From the NCBI GenBank assembly GCA_034435035.1, contig DAOTXW010000016.1, positions 186,001-250,000 on the forward strand: a stretch of DNA of 64,000 nucleotides. The letters are read 5' to 3'. The notes beneath the pieces are model-generated. The model saw only the letters and a list, made by a program, of their open reading frames with translations. It did not search any database and was not told the DNA's origin. This stretch comes from JAHEME01 sp034435035 (lineage in GTDB: Bacteria > Chloroflexota > Anaerolineae > Aggregatilineales > UBA3940). The position numbers and the translations under genes were made by a program. Positions within the stretch are counted from its first letter, which is position 1, and each line of letters starts with the position of its first letter. Shown piece after piece: positions 34,532-43,031 of the stretch.

Positions 34532-36076
34532 ATGATCAAGCGTCTTCTGCCGCCGATCCTGGCGGCCGCCATCCTGCTGATCGCGAATGTCGCCAGCCTG
34601 CCGCACTACCCGATGTCTTACTGCGATGAGGCGTCGCATATCCACATCAGCGATCAGTTCCTCCAGACCGGGCGCTTCAGCCGCGTGTTTATGGGGCCGA
34701 TGAACCCGCTCAGCGAGACCGTGGTCATGCAGGGGCGGCTGTACCAGGCGGCGCGGGCGATCTGGCAGGCGGCTTTTGGACCGGGGCTGCTGGCGGGCCG
34801 CCTGTTCTCCACCCTGGGCTGGCTCGTGGCGGCGGCTCTGGTCTACCACGCCGGGCGGCGTCTGTATGATCAGGTCACCGGGCTGCTGGCAGCAGCATTA
34901 TTCGCAACCAGCCTCAACGTCTTCTATGCCAGCCACCTCGCACGGGAGGAGACATGGGCCGCTGCCGCCGTGCTGGTGGTCCTGCTGGCATATCTCGCTC
35001 TGAGTGAGCGCCCGACGCCGGGCCGCTTCGCTCGGTTCGGCCTGCTTGGCGTTGTCGCGCTGGATGTCCACCCCGTCACCGTCTGGCTGACGCTTCCGCT
35101 GGCAGCGCTCGCCGTCCACGATCATGCCCGCTCCGGCCCGGGGCGTCGGGGGCTGCTGGCGGGGGCAGGAGCCGGCGCAGCGGCGCTGGCTGCCCTCGTG
35201 ATCGTCCACCTGCTGCCCGATCCGGCAGCGGCGATCCGCAGCCTGGCCCTCTCAGCGGGAAACAACGAACTGATCGGCCTGCCAGCACTGGCCGGGCTGG
35301 CCGGTCAGCTTGCCTACCTGAAGCAGGTGTACGTTGCCGGCCTCAATTTCACTGTACTGCCCTTCACCCTGGCAGCCATCGCCGGGGTTGTCGCGGCGGC
35401 GCAGCGCCGCGGCCCGTCCGACCGGCTGCTGCTGTTCATGCTGGCGGCATCGATGACCCTCTTTGCTCTGGCGATGCCGCACAAGAATCCCCGTTATGGC
35501 GTGCTCTGGGATCCGCTGGCGGCCCTGCTGATCGCGGCGGCGGTCGTCCGCCTGGCGCCGCGGCTGGAGGCGCATCTGCCGGTGCGGCTGACGCATCGCG
35601 CGCCCTGGCTGATCGCCGCGCCCCTGATCGCTCTGCATCTGGCGGTGCAGGGCTGGCTGGCCGTCCGCTTCGCCGGGCGCGACACCGGCAGCTACTACCA
35701 GGAGGTGCGGGCGTTGATCGCCCCCGGCGAGCCTGTGCTGGCTGACGTCACGTTGTGGTACGCCTTCCGGGATCGCAACCCCTTCACCGCTGACTGGGCG
35801 CTGGCGCAGACCAGCCGCCTGCTTGGACCGCAGCCCTCATGGGATACCGTAGCGGCGGCGTTTGTCGAGGCGGTGGATCCTGTCTATGTGGTGGATGATG
35901 GATCGGTGGGCTGCTCGGTGGATGTCGATCCGCTGGCAGCGGCTTACAGCGCCTATCTGCGCGATGCCTGCCGGCAGGTCGGTCAGGTGGATGACCCCTG
36001 GTTCGGGGCCGGCGGCCAGATCGGGCAGGGCGGCCCGACCCTTGTGTATATCTGCCGCGCCCCCGGCGCAGAGTGA
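34532..36076 (+). CDS. GT-C fold membrane glycosyltransferase (PMT/ArnT-like)
   Basis: A 514-residue membrane protein with about 11 hydrophobic segments. The first extracellular loop holds the GT-C signature: SYCDEASHIHISDQFLQTG, where the Asp-Glu pair is the catalytic site in polyprenyl-phosphate-sugar-dependent transferases such as ArnT. Later parts have FYASHLAREETW and PHKNPRYGVLWDPLAALL. The C-terminus is a soluble part with EPVLADVTLWYAFRDRNPF. It likely moves a sugar from a lipid carrier to an envelope acceptor. It is grouped with a small EmrE-like transporter and a second GT-C protein. Confidence 0.78.
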   Translation: MIKRLLPPILAAAILLIANVASLPHYPMSYCDEASHIHISDQFLQTGRFSRVFMGPMNPLSETVVMQGRLYQAARAIWQAAFGPGLLAGRLFSTLGWLVAAALVYHAGRRLYDQVTGLLAAALFATSLNVFYASHLAREETWAAAAVLVVLLAYLALSERPTPGRFARFGLLGVVALDVHPVTVWLTLPLAALAVHDHARSGPGRRGLLAGAGAGAAALAALVIVHLLPDPAAAIRSLALSAGNNELIGLPALAGLAGQLAYLKQVYVAGLNFTVLPFTLAAIAGVVAAAQRRGPSDRLLLFMLAASMTLFALAMPHKNPRYGVLWDPLAALLIAAAVVRLAPRLEAHLPVRLTHRAPWLIAAPLIALHLAVQGWLAVRFAGRDTGSYYQEVRALIAPGEPVLADVTLWYAFRDRNPFTADWALAQTSRLLGPQPSWDTVAAAFVEAVDPVYVVDDGSVGCSVDVDPLAAAYSAYLRDACRQVGQVDDPWFGAGGQIGQGGPTLVYICRAPGAE

Positions 36077-36081
36077 ATGCG

Positions 36082-36504
36082 CTACTGCCGGTAGTAGCTC
36101 AGGCCCACCAGCACGATGCCAACCATGATCACAATCGTCCCGGCCCAGCGCAGCGCCGGGATCGACTCGCCGAAGAAGATCTGCGAGGCAGCGGGCACCA
36201 GGATGTACGTCAGCGCCAGGATCGGGTAGGCTACGCTGAGCTGCAGCCGTGACAGCACCACCAGCCACAGGCTGAAGCCCAGTATGTACACCGCGATCGC
36301 GGCGTACAGCGCCGGCTGCCGCGCCAGGCTCCCGATCAGCGCCGGCAGATCGGCCAGGCTCTGCAGCCCCACCGGTCCCACCGATCCCATCAGCCGCTTC
36401 AGCAGCACCTGCCCCGCCGCCGCGATGACAGCGGCGGTGACGCCCAGCAGCAGCGATCCTCGCAAGGCGTTCTCCCCGTGGCTCCCGGCAGTGCGCCTGC
36501 CCAT
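36082..36504 (-). CDS. EmrE/ArnE-like small four-helix transporter
   Basis: 140 residues (or 127 if the TTG at 36465, which has GGGGAG six bases upstream, is used). Four hydrophobic helices, with the first reading LLLGVTAAVIAAAGQVLLK and the third SVAYPILALTYILVPAAS, typical of SMR/DMT half-size transporters. In Gram-negative bacteria ArnE/ArnF of this fold flip lipid-linked sugars for ArnT. The gene lies between two ArnT-like proteins on the opposite strand and ends six bases from the first. It may instead be a drug exporter. Confidence 0.78.
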   Translation of the reverse strand: MGRRTAGSHGENALRGSLLLGVTAAVIAAAGQVLLKRLMGSVGPVGLQSLADLPALIGSLARQPALYAAIAVYILGFSLWLVVLSRLQLSVAYPILALTYILVPAASQIFFGESIPALRWAGTIVIMVGIVLVGLSYYRQ

Positions 36505-36619
36505 GCTAGACAGGCCAGAGCGGGTAGGCTAGAATGAGCCGCGCCGTCTCGCCGGGGGATGGTCAGGCCGGAAGTATACCAGCCCCGGCGGCCTGCCACC
36601 ATCACAGGGCTATTGATCG

Positions 36620-38263
36620 GTGACCGGACTCGCTGCTGTCGATCGGGCACATAGCCGCCAGGAGCTCGCCTTTGTCATGCTGGCGGGCGTGTGGCTGCTC
36701 GTCAACCTGGCGACACTGACGCGTTACCCTGCGGCCACCTGTGACGAGGCATTCTACGGGCGCTCGGCGCTGGCCTATGTGCAGGCGGCGCTGGCAGGCG
36801 CCTCCTGGCCGGCTGCCGGACTTAACTTCTATCTCCCCTATGGCCGCGCCTACTGGCTGCTGCTGGGTGCTGTTCTGCGCCTGGCGGGCCCCGACCTGTT
36901 CGCGGCGCGGGCGGTATCCCTGCTGGGCTGGGGTGCGCTGATCGCCGCCGCGTACCGACTGGCCCGACGCAGCGGCGCGAGTCTGGCCGCCAGCCGGTGG
37001 GCGGCGGCGCTGATCGCCGTGGCGTGGCTGCCGTGGTTTGCCGGTCACCGCGTTCGGCCCGATGTCTGGGCGGCGGCGGCCGCGGCGCTGGCGATCTCTT
37101 GCCTGCCTGCTCCCGATGAGTCTCCGGGTGTGTGGCGGCTGGCCGGCGGCGGCCTGCTGCTGGCCGGCGGCCTCCTGTTCCATCCCGTGGCTGCCTACCT
37201 GGCTGGCGCGGCGGTTGTGGTGTGGTCGATTCAGCTGCTCCGCGCTCGTCAGCTTGCCGGGATGGGCGCGCTGGCGCTGGCCTTTGCCCTGGGCGCCCTC
37301 CTCATCGGCTGGTGGCATCTCGGCGCGGCAGCCGGTCCGCTGGCCGCCGGGGCGCTCGCCGATCCGGTGGGTTTCCTGCGCCGCTACAATCTGGCCGGGG
37401 CCGCGGGGGCGCCTCCTGGCCCGCTGCCGGCTGCTGCCGCGGCGGTGCGCTGGTATGCCGGGTTCTGGTGGAGCAGTTATGCCTGGTCAGTGCCGATCAT
37501 CGCGCTTCCGCAGGCGGCCCTGTTCCTGGGAGGGCTGGCCTACGGGGTGGCCGGCCCGGAGCCTCGTCTTCGCGCCCTGACCTGGACGTGCCTGCTCGGA
37601 TCTCTCCTGTTCGCTCTGATCAATGCGGGCTATACTGCTCCCCCCGGCTACGCGGTGCAGTGGATGCCGGGTTATGCCGTGCTGAGCGTGCAGGCGCTCA
37701 CTGGGCTGAGCCGCCGTTTTCGCCCGCCGCCGCGCCTGCGGATCGCGTGGGACAGCTTTGGGCTGGCCGGGCTGCTGGCGCTGTATCTGGCCGGGGCGGC
37801 CTACCTGCTGCGCACCTACCCCCCGGCTGAGTATCGCCGCGTGGGGCAGGCGCTTGCCGCTGCCATCCCCGCCGGACGCAGCGTGCTTTCCAGCCCGATC
37901 TGGTGGTATGCTATCGGCGATCGCGTGGTCTTTCTGGATGAGACGCAGATCGCGCCCCGCTACAGCATCCTGTGGTGGAACAGCGTCCCCGCTGAATCGG
38001 CGGATGCCGCTGCGCCGGCTTTGATCCCGATCGTTCCCAGTCTGCCGTCGGCTGCCCGGGCGGCAGCGCTGGCCGGGCAGCAGCTGGCGGAGGCGTCCCG
38101 CCCGGACTATGTCGTCCAGGATGCCTATCTGGGCTGTCTGAGCGCGGAGACAGCTCTGGGGGAGGCCGCCCGCGCGGAGGTCGCTCGAAGCTGCCACTCC
38201 GTCCGGGCCGTCGAAAGCGCCGTCTACGGATCGCAGATCGTTTACGCATGCCGCTGGCCCTGA
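36620..38263 (+). CDS. GT-C fold membrane glycosyltransferase, second copy
   Basis: A 547-residue membrane protein with 10-12 hydrophobic segments. It carries the same acidic signature after the first helix as the gene at 34532: PAATCDEAFYGRSALAYVQ versus SYCDEASHIHISDQFLQ. The C-terminal soluble domain also parallels it (GRSVLSSPIWWYAIGDRVVF). The GTG at 36620 is used; an ATG at 36677 is possible. The relation suggests a divergent duplicate. It is followed after 21 bases by ddl. Sugar and acceptor are unknown. Confidence 0.75.
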   Translation: MTGLAAVDRAHSRQELAFVMLAGVWLLVNLATLTRYPAATCDEAFYGRSALAYVQAALAGASWPAAGLNFYLPYGRAYWLLLGAVLRLAGPDLFAARAVSLLGWGALIAAAYRLARRSGASLAASRWAAALIAVAWLPWFAGHRVRPDVWAAAAAALAISCLPAPDESPGVWRLAGGGLLLAGGLLFHPVAAYLAGAAVVVWSIQLLRARQLAGMGALALAFALGALLIGWWHLGAAAGPLAAGALADPVGFLRRYNLAGAAGAPPGPLPAAAAAVRWYAGFWWSSYAWSVPIIALPQAALFLGGLAYGVAGPEPRLRALTWTCLLGSLLFALINAGYTAPPGYAVQWMPGYAVLSVQALTGLSRRFRPPPRLRIAWDSFGLAGLLALYLAGAAYLLRTYPPAEYRRVGQALAAAIPAGRSVLSSPIWWYAIGDRVVFLDETQIAPRYSILWWNSVPAESADAAAPALIPIVPSLPSAARAAALAGQQLAEASRPDYVVQDAYLGCLSAETALGEAARAEVARSCHSVRAVESAVYGSQIVYACRWP

Positions 38264-38284
38264 CCGGCGGTTAAGGGGGTATAA

Positions 38285-39409
38285 GTGTCAACCAGTCGCA
38301 GGCGAATCCGGGTTGCCGTTATCTTTGGCGGGCGCAGCGGCGAGCATGAAGTCTCGCTCCGCTCGGCTCGCTCGATCATGGATGCCATCGACCGCGATCG
38401 GTATGAGGTCGTGCCCGTCGGCATCACCCGCGAGGGCCGCTGGATCGCTGGCGGCGATCCGCTGACCGCCCTCCAGTCGGGCGCCGAGGCAACGCCGGTG
38501 GCCCTGCTCGGCGAGCCGGATCAGCGCACCCTGCGGGCCATCGAGCCGACAGGCGACCGGGGCCTCAGCCTGCGCGATGTCGCCACCGTGGATGTTGTGT
38601 TCCCGGTGCTGCACGGCCCCTTCGGTGAAGACGGCACCATCCAGGGTCTGCTGGAGCTGGCCGATATTCCTTATGTGGGCGCGGGGGTGGCTGGCTCGGC
38701 GGTGGGGATGGACAAGGCACTGTTCAAGGCGGTCATGACTGCCCACGGCCTGCCGATCCTGCCCTACACACTGGTGCTGCGTTCCGAATGGGAAGCCGAC
38801 CCCACCGCCGTCCTGGCTCGCATTGAGGGGGAGATGAGTTATCCGGTCTTCGTGAAGCCGGCCAATCTCGGCAGCAGCGTCGGCATCAGCCGTGCTGCCG
38901 ACCGGGCTGCGCTCGCTGATGCCCTGGATGAGGCGGCCTGCTATGACCGGCGCCTGGTGGTGGAGCAGGGCGCCGATGCCCGCGAGATCGAGGTCAGCGT
39001 GCTGGGCAACGACGATCCGGTTGCCTCGCTGCCCGGCGAGATCATCCCCGGCGACACCTTCTATTCCTACGTCGATAAATATCTGAACGATGATGCGCGC
39101 CTGCTCATCCCGGCCCCGCTGGAGCCCGATCAGATCGCCGAGTTCCAGCGGCTGGCGGTGGCCGCCTACCGCGCCATCGACTGCGCCGGGCTGGCCCGCG
39201 CGGATTTCTTTCTCGACCGCAGCAGTGGCGCCATCTTTGTCAACGAGCTGAACACGATCCCCGGTTTCACCTCGATCAGCATGTACCCCAAGCTGTGGGA
39301 AGCCAGCGGCATCCCCTACCCGGAGCTGATCGACCGGCTGATTCAGCTGGCCTTGCAGCGCCATGCGGACCGCGCCCGCAACCGCACCTCCTACAAGCCG
39401 GAGGCCTGA
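38285..39409 (+). CDS. ddl: D-alanine--D-alanine ligase
   Basis: ATP-grasp enzyme making D-Ala-D-Ala for peptidoglycan. The protein has 374 residues. VAVIFGGRSGEHEVSLRSARS at the N-terminus, VFPVLHGPFGEDGTIQGLLE, FVKPANLGSSVGISRA as ATP lid and FVNELNTIPGFT with metal ligands are all present. The GTG start has AAGGGGG upstream. It is next to ftsQ (GTG five bases after its stop) and begins the ddl-ftsQ-ftsA-ftsZ set. Confidence 0.95.
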   Translation: MSTSRRRIRVAVIFGGRSGEHEVSLRSARSIMDAIDRDRYEVVPVGITREGRWIAGGDPLTALQSGAEATPVALLGEPDQRTLRAIEPTGDRGLSLRDVATVDVVFPVLHGPFGEDGTIQGLLELADIPYVGAGVAGSAVGMDKALFKAVMTAHGLPILPYTLVLRSEWEADPTAVLARIEGEMSYPVFVKPANLGSSVGISRAADRAALADALDEAACYDRRLVVEQGADAREIEVSVLGNDDPVASLPGEIIPGDTFYSYVDKYLNDDARLLIPAPLEPDQIAEFQRLAVAAYRAIDCAGLARADFFLDRSSGAIFVNELNTIPGFTSISMYPKLWEASGIPYPELIDRLIQLALQRHADRARNRTSYKPEA

Positions 39410-39413
39410 TTTC

Positions 39414-40223
39414 GTGGGCCGGACGATCCACAGCCCGCGCCGGGCTGCTGACGCCGAGCCGGCGGTGCGTCGGCGAGGGCGTGCCGGACGCACCAGGCCG
39501 CGCCCGCGCGGCTCGCAGCGCCTGCTCAGCCTGATCCTGGCCCTGCTGATCAGCGGCGCCATCGCTGCCCTGATGCTGCTGGATGTCTTCGTCGTCTCGT
39601 CCGCCGAGATCGGCGGGCTGCGCTACGTGCCCGCTGAGGAGGTCTTTGCCGACAGCGGCGTCGCAGGTCAGCGGGTGCTGTTCATCGATCCGCAGGTAGT
39701 TGAGGAGCGGCTCGAGACTTCCCCCAGCCTGGAGTCCGCCCGGGTGACGGTGCAGTGGCCCGCCCGCGTGATTATCCGCGTCCGCGAGCGCGAGCCGGCA
39801 TTGATCTGGGAGCAGGGGGGGCAGCGCTACTGGGTCGATCTGAACGGGCATCTGATGGCCGAGCGCCGTGATGTGCCCGGCCTGCTGCGGGTCGTCAATG
39901 AGGGGCAGGCGATCCCCTTTCAGTGCCCCGGACCGGCCTGCGCCGATCAGGATGCCATCACGATCGATCCGGAAGTGGTGCGCGGCGCTCAGCACCTCAA
40001 GACCCTGCGCGCCAATATCGACTTCCTGTACTACGACCCCGTTCACGGGCTGAGCTACCAGGATGGCCGGGGCTGGCGCGCTTATTTCGGCATCGGCGCC
40101 ACAATGGACGTCAGGCTGGTGGTCTATGAGACGCTGGTGGCCTCGCTGGAGTCCCGCGGCATCCGCCCCGTCTACATCGATGTCAGCAATCCCGATGCGC
40201 CTTTCTACCGGGTCGCTCGCTAG
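39414..40223 (+). CDS. ftsQ: Cell division protein FtsQ/DivIB (POTRA domain)
   Basis: A 269-residue bitopic membrane protein. The N-terminus is basic and cytoplasmic (about 1-35, many Arg), followed by one membrane helix LLSLILALLISGAIAALML. A POTRA domain comes next (VSSAEIGGLRYVPAEEVF ... LESARVTVQWPARVIIRVRERE), then an FtsQ beta domain (residues about 115-260). FtsQ connects early and late divisome parts. The start is a GTG nine bases after GGAGG; an upstream in-frame extension overlaps ddl and is rejected. It sits right after ddl. Confidence 0.88.
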   Translation: MGRTIHSPRRAADAEPAVRRRGRAGRTRPRPRGSQRLLSLILALLISGAIAALMLLDVFVVSSAEIGGLRYVPAEEVFADSGVAGQRVLFIDPQVVEERLETSPSLESARVTVQWPARVIIRVREREPALIWEQGGQRYWVDLNGHLMAERRDVPGLLRVVNEGQAIPFQCPGPACADQDAITIDPEVVRGAQHLKTLRANIDFLYYDPVHGLSYQDGRGWRAYFGIGATMDVRLVVYETLVASLESRGIRPVYIDVSNPDAPFYRVAR

Positions 40224-40401
40224 AGCCTGCGATGCCCTCCGGCGGATGAGGCCCATCACCCCCTCCAGATGAGCAGGCTCGCAGCCGATCGCGCCCCGGG
40301 TTGAAATACACCCCCGGCAGTGCCTGCTGGCTCAAATGCGCCGACTCTGGCTATACTATGGGCTATCTACCCGCTGACACCTTCTGTATGGGATCGCACC
40401 G

Positions 40402-41649
40402 GTGAGCGCTGAACGCATTGTGGTGGGGCTGGATGTTGGCACAACCAAGGTCTGCACCCTGGTCGGCGAGGTCGGCGAGGGGCGCACCCGCATCCTGGGC
40501 ATCGGCATCGAGCCCTCGCAGGGTATGCACAAGGGCACGGTCGTCGATGTTGCCCTGGCCACCGAGGCGCTGCGTGCTTCCAAGCGCCAGGCGGAGCGCA
40601 CCTCCGGTTACGAGATTGGGCGCGCGTTTGTCAGCATTGCCGGCAAGCACATCACCTCGATCAACAGCCAGGGCGTCACCGGCCTGAACCCCAACCGGGG
40701 CGTGGTCTCCCCGGAGGATGTTGAACGCGCCCTCGAAGCGGCGCGCGCTGTCAGTTTGCCTCACAACCGCGAGGTGCTGCACGTGATCCCGCGCACCTTC
40801 ACGCTGGATGGCCAGGAAGGCATCCACAACCCTCTGGGTCTGCACGCCTACCGGCTGGAGGTAGAGGCGCATATCATCACAGCCGCCTCTTCCGCCGTCC
40901 GCAACCTGGAAAAATGCGTCGCGGATGCCGGCCTGGGCGTCGATCGCTTCGTCCTGAACCCGCTCGCCAGCGCCGAGGTCGTCCTGACTGATGCCGAGCG
41001 CGAGTCAGGCGTCCTGGTGGTCGATATCGGCGGAGGCACCACCGACCTCGCCGTCTTCATCGAGGGCACGGTCTGGCATACCGCTGTCATCGAGGTGGGT
41101 GGCAATCACATCACCAGCGATATCGCCCATGTCCTCCATCTGCCGACTGCTGAGGCCGAGCGCATCAAGATCGATGACGGTAACGCCCTGCCGGAGGAGA
41201 TCAGCCGCGACGACATCCTGACGGTGCAGCCGTTCGGCGAGGACATGCCCACCCAGATCCTGCGCCATGATCTGGCCCGCATCATCGAAGCCCGTGTCGA
41301 GGAGATCTTCACCCTGGTCACCCAGGAGCTCAAGCGGTCGGGCTATGACGGGCTGCTGCCGGCCGGGGTGGTGCTCACCGGCGGCACGGCCGCCCTTCGC
41401 AATATCCGCCACTCGGCCAGCCGCGTCATGAATCTGCCCGCCCGTGTCGCCGTCCCGGAGGGCATCACCGGCCTGACCGATCGGCTCAACAGCCCGGCTT
41501 ATGCCACTGCCGTCGGTCTGCTCCGCTTCGCGCACCGCATCGATGCGCTCGGCGGCTCCGGCGAATCCGGGGGGCGCCGCCGTCGGGAGGGCGGCCCCGC
41601 GGTCGGCAAGATGGTCACGGATTTCCTGTCGCGCCTGCTGCCCGATTGA
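40402..41649 (+). CDS. ftsA: Cell division protein FtsA
   Basis: A 415-residue actin-like ATPase that anchors FtsZ to the membrane. IVVGLDVGTTKVCTLVGE is the phosphate-1 motif, the SHS2-like 1C domain is near residues 85-160, and VLVVDIGGGTTDLAVF is the phosphate-2 motif. GVVLTGGTAALRNI is the adenosine motif. A C-terminal basic amphipathic end (GKMVTDFLSRLL) would bind the membrane. The start is GTG. A TATACT -10-like box is at 40352. The 178-base gap before it separates it from ftsQ. Confidence 0.94.
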   Translation: MSAERIVVGLDVGTTKVCTLVGEVGEGRTRILGIGIEPSQGMHKGTVVDVALATEALRASKRQAERTSGYEIGRAFVSIAGKHITSINSQGVTGLNPNRGVVSPEDVERALEAARAVSLPHNREVLHVIPRTFTLDGQEGIHNPLGLHAYRLEVEAHIITAASSAVRNLEKCVADAGLGVDRFVLNPLASAEVVLTDAERESGVLVVDIGGGTTDLAVFIEGTVWHTAVIEVGGNHITSDIAHVLHLPTAEAERIKIDDGNALPEEISRDDILTVQPFGEDMPTQILRHDLARIIEARVEEIFTLVTQELKRSGYDGLLPAGVVLTGGTAALRNIRHSASRVMNLPARVAVPEGITGLTDRLNSPAYATAVGLLRFAHRIDALGGSGESGGRRRREGGPAVGKMVTDFLSRLLPD

Positions 41650-41831
41650 GAGCAGTACTGACGGGCAGTTGCGCGATTTGTGTCTTTCTCATACACTGGT
41701 GAATGCTCGGCGGCAAGGCCGGGCCACTTCACTATCGGGATGATGGATTCATGATCGATGATTCAGCTTCGGCACAGCCCATGCGCCCGGCCCCGGCTGC
41801 TCAGCCCGGGGACGACTCAGGAGACCGGCCC

Positions 41832-42962
41832 ATGACCAACCACCTGCCCGGCAAGGGCTCTTACGCCAGCATTAAGGTGATCGGCGTCGGCGGAGGCGGC
41901 AGCAATGCCGTCAACCGGATGATCCAGGAAGGGATGCCCGGCGTCGAGTTTTTGACCATCAATACCGATGCCCAGGCGCTTGATACGTCCCTCTCCCGCG
42001 GCAAAGTCCAGATCGGCAAGAAGCTCACCCGCGGGCTTGGCGCCGGCGGCGATCCGGAGATGGGCCGCAAGGCCGCCGAAGAATCGCGCGAGGAGCTGGC
42101 GCAGGCTATTGCCCAGCCCGATATGGTCTTCATCACCGCCGGCCTGGGCGGCGGCACCGGCACCGGGGCGGCTCCCATCATCGCGGACATCTGCAAGAAG
42201 GCCGGCGCGCTCACCATCGGCGTGGTGACCCGGCCCTTCAGCTTTGAGGGCCGCCACCGCGAGCGCACCGCCGCCGAAGGCACCGAGCGCCTCAAGAATG
42301 CCGTCGATACGCTCATCGTCATCCAGAATGACCGCCTGCTCAAGATCGTGGACAAGCGGGCCAGCCTGCAGGAAGCCTTCAGCATGGCCGACGATGTGCT
42401 CCGGCAGGGGATCCAGGGCATCAGTGAGCTGATCACGGTGCCCGGTCTGATCAACCTCGACTTCGCCGACGTGCGGGCCATCATGGCTGAGGGCGGCGCG
42501 GCGCTGATGGCGGTCGGCGTGGCCGCCGGCGAGGAGCGGGCCCGTAAAGCTGCCCAGATGGCTATCACCAACGAGCTGCTCGATGTCACCATTAACGGCG
42601 CCAGCGGCATCCTGTTCAATGTCACCGGCGGCCCCGATATGAGCCTGTTCGAGGTCAACCAGGCCGCCGAGATCATCCGCGAGACCGCCGATCCCAACGC
42701 CAACCTCATCTTCGGCGCCGTTGTGGATGAGACGATGGGTGACAACATGCGTGTCACCGTCATCGCCACCGGCTTCGGCCAGATCCGCACCGCCCGGCCT
42801 CGCTATGCCGCAGGTGTCCCGACCGTCGCGCCTCAGCAGCTTCAACGTCCCCTCGGAGGGGACGACGAGTCCCCGACCTCGCCGCCCGCCTCGGGCGCCT
42901 ACGAGGAGAGCAATCTCGAAGTGCCGGCATTCCTGCGCCGTCGCAGCCGTGACAGTCAGTAG
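41832..42962 (+). CDS. ftsZ: Cell division GTPase FtsZ
   Basis: Tubulin-like GTPase forming the division ring. The protein has 376 residues from the preferred start. KVIGVGGGGSNAVNRM opens the GTPase domain, the tubulin signature GLGGGTGTGAAP follows, and NFADVRAI-type text appears as NLDFADVRAIMAEGG. The C-terminus ends with an acidic linker and VPAFLRRRSRD, the conserved FtsA/ZipA-binding tail. The ATG at 41832 has AGGAG eight bases upstream; an in-frame ATG at 41751 would add 27 residues. A strong terminator follows. Confidence 0.96.
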   Translation: MTNHLPGKGSYASIKVIGVGGGGSNAVNRMIQEGMPGVEFLTINTDAQALDTSLSRGKVQIGKKLTRGLGAGGDPEMGRKAAEESREELAQAIAQPDMVFITAGLGGGTGTGAAPIIADICKKAGALTIGVVTRPFSFEGRHRERTAAEGTERLKNAVDTLIVIQNDRLLKIVDKRASLQEAFSMADDVLRQGIQGISELITVPGLINLDFADVRAIMAEGGAALMAVGVAAGEERARKAAQMAITNELLDVTINGASGILFNVTGGPDMSLFEVNQAAEIIRETADPNANLIFGAVVDETMGDNMRVTVIATGFGQIRTARPRYAAGVPTVAPQQLQRPLGGDDESPTSPPASGAYEESNLEVPAFLRRRSRDSQ

Positions 42963-42986
42963 CCTCGCCGGACTGCCAGAACTTTT

Positions 42987-43021
42987 GCGCCCCCGGCGTT
43001 CCTGGGGGCGCTGATTTTTTT
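42987..43021 (+). terminator. Intrinsic terminator after ftsZ
   Basis: GCGCCCCC/GGGGGCGC stem (8 bases, loop of 9) followed by CTGA and a run of eight T, 25 bases after the ftsZ stop. A textbook rho-independent terminator. Confidence 0.9.
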
Positions 43022-43031
43022 CCACCAGCCG

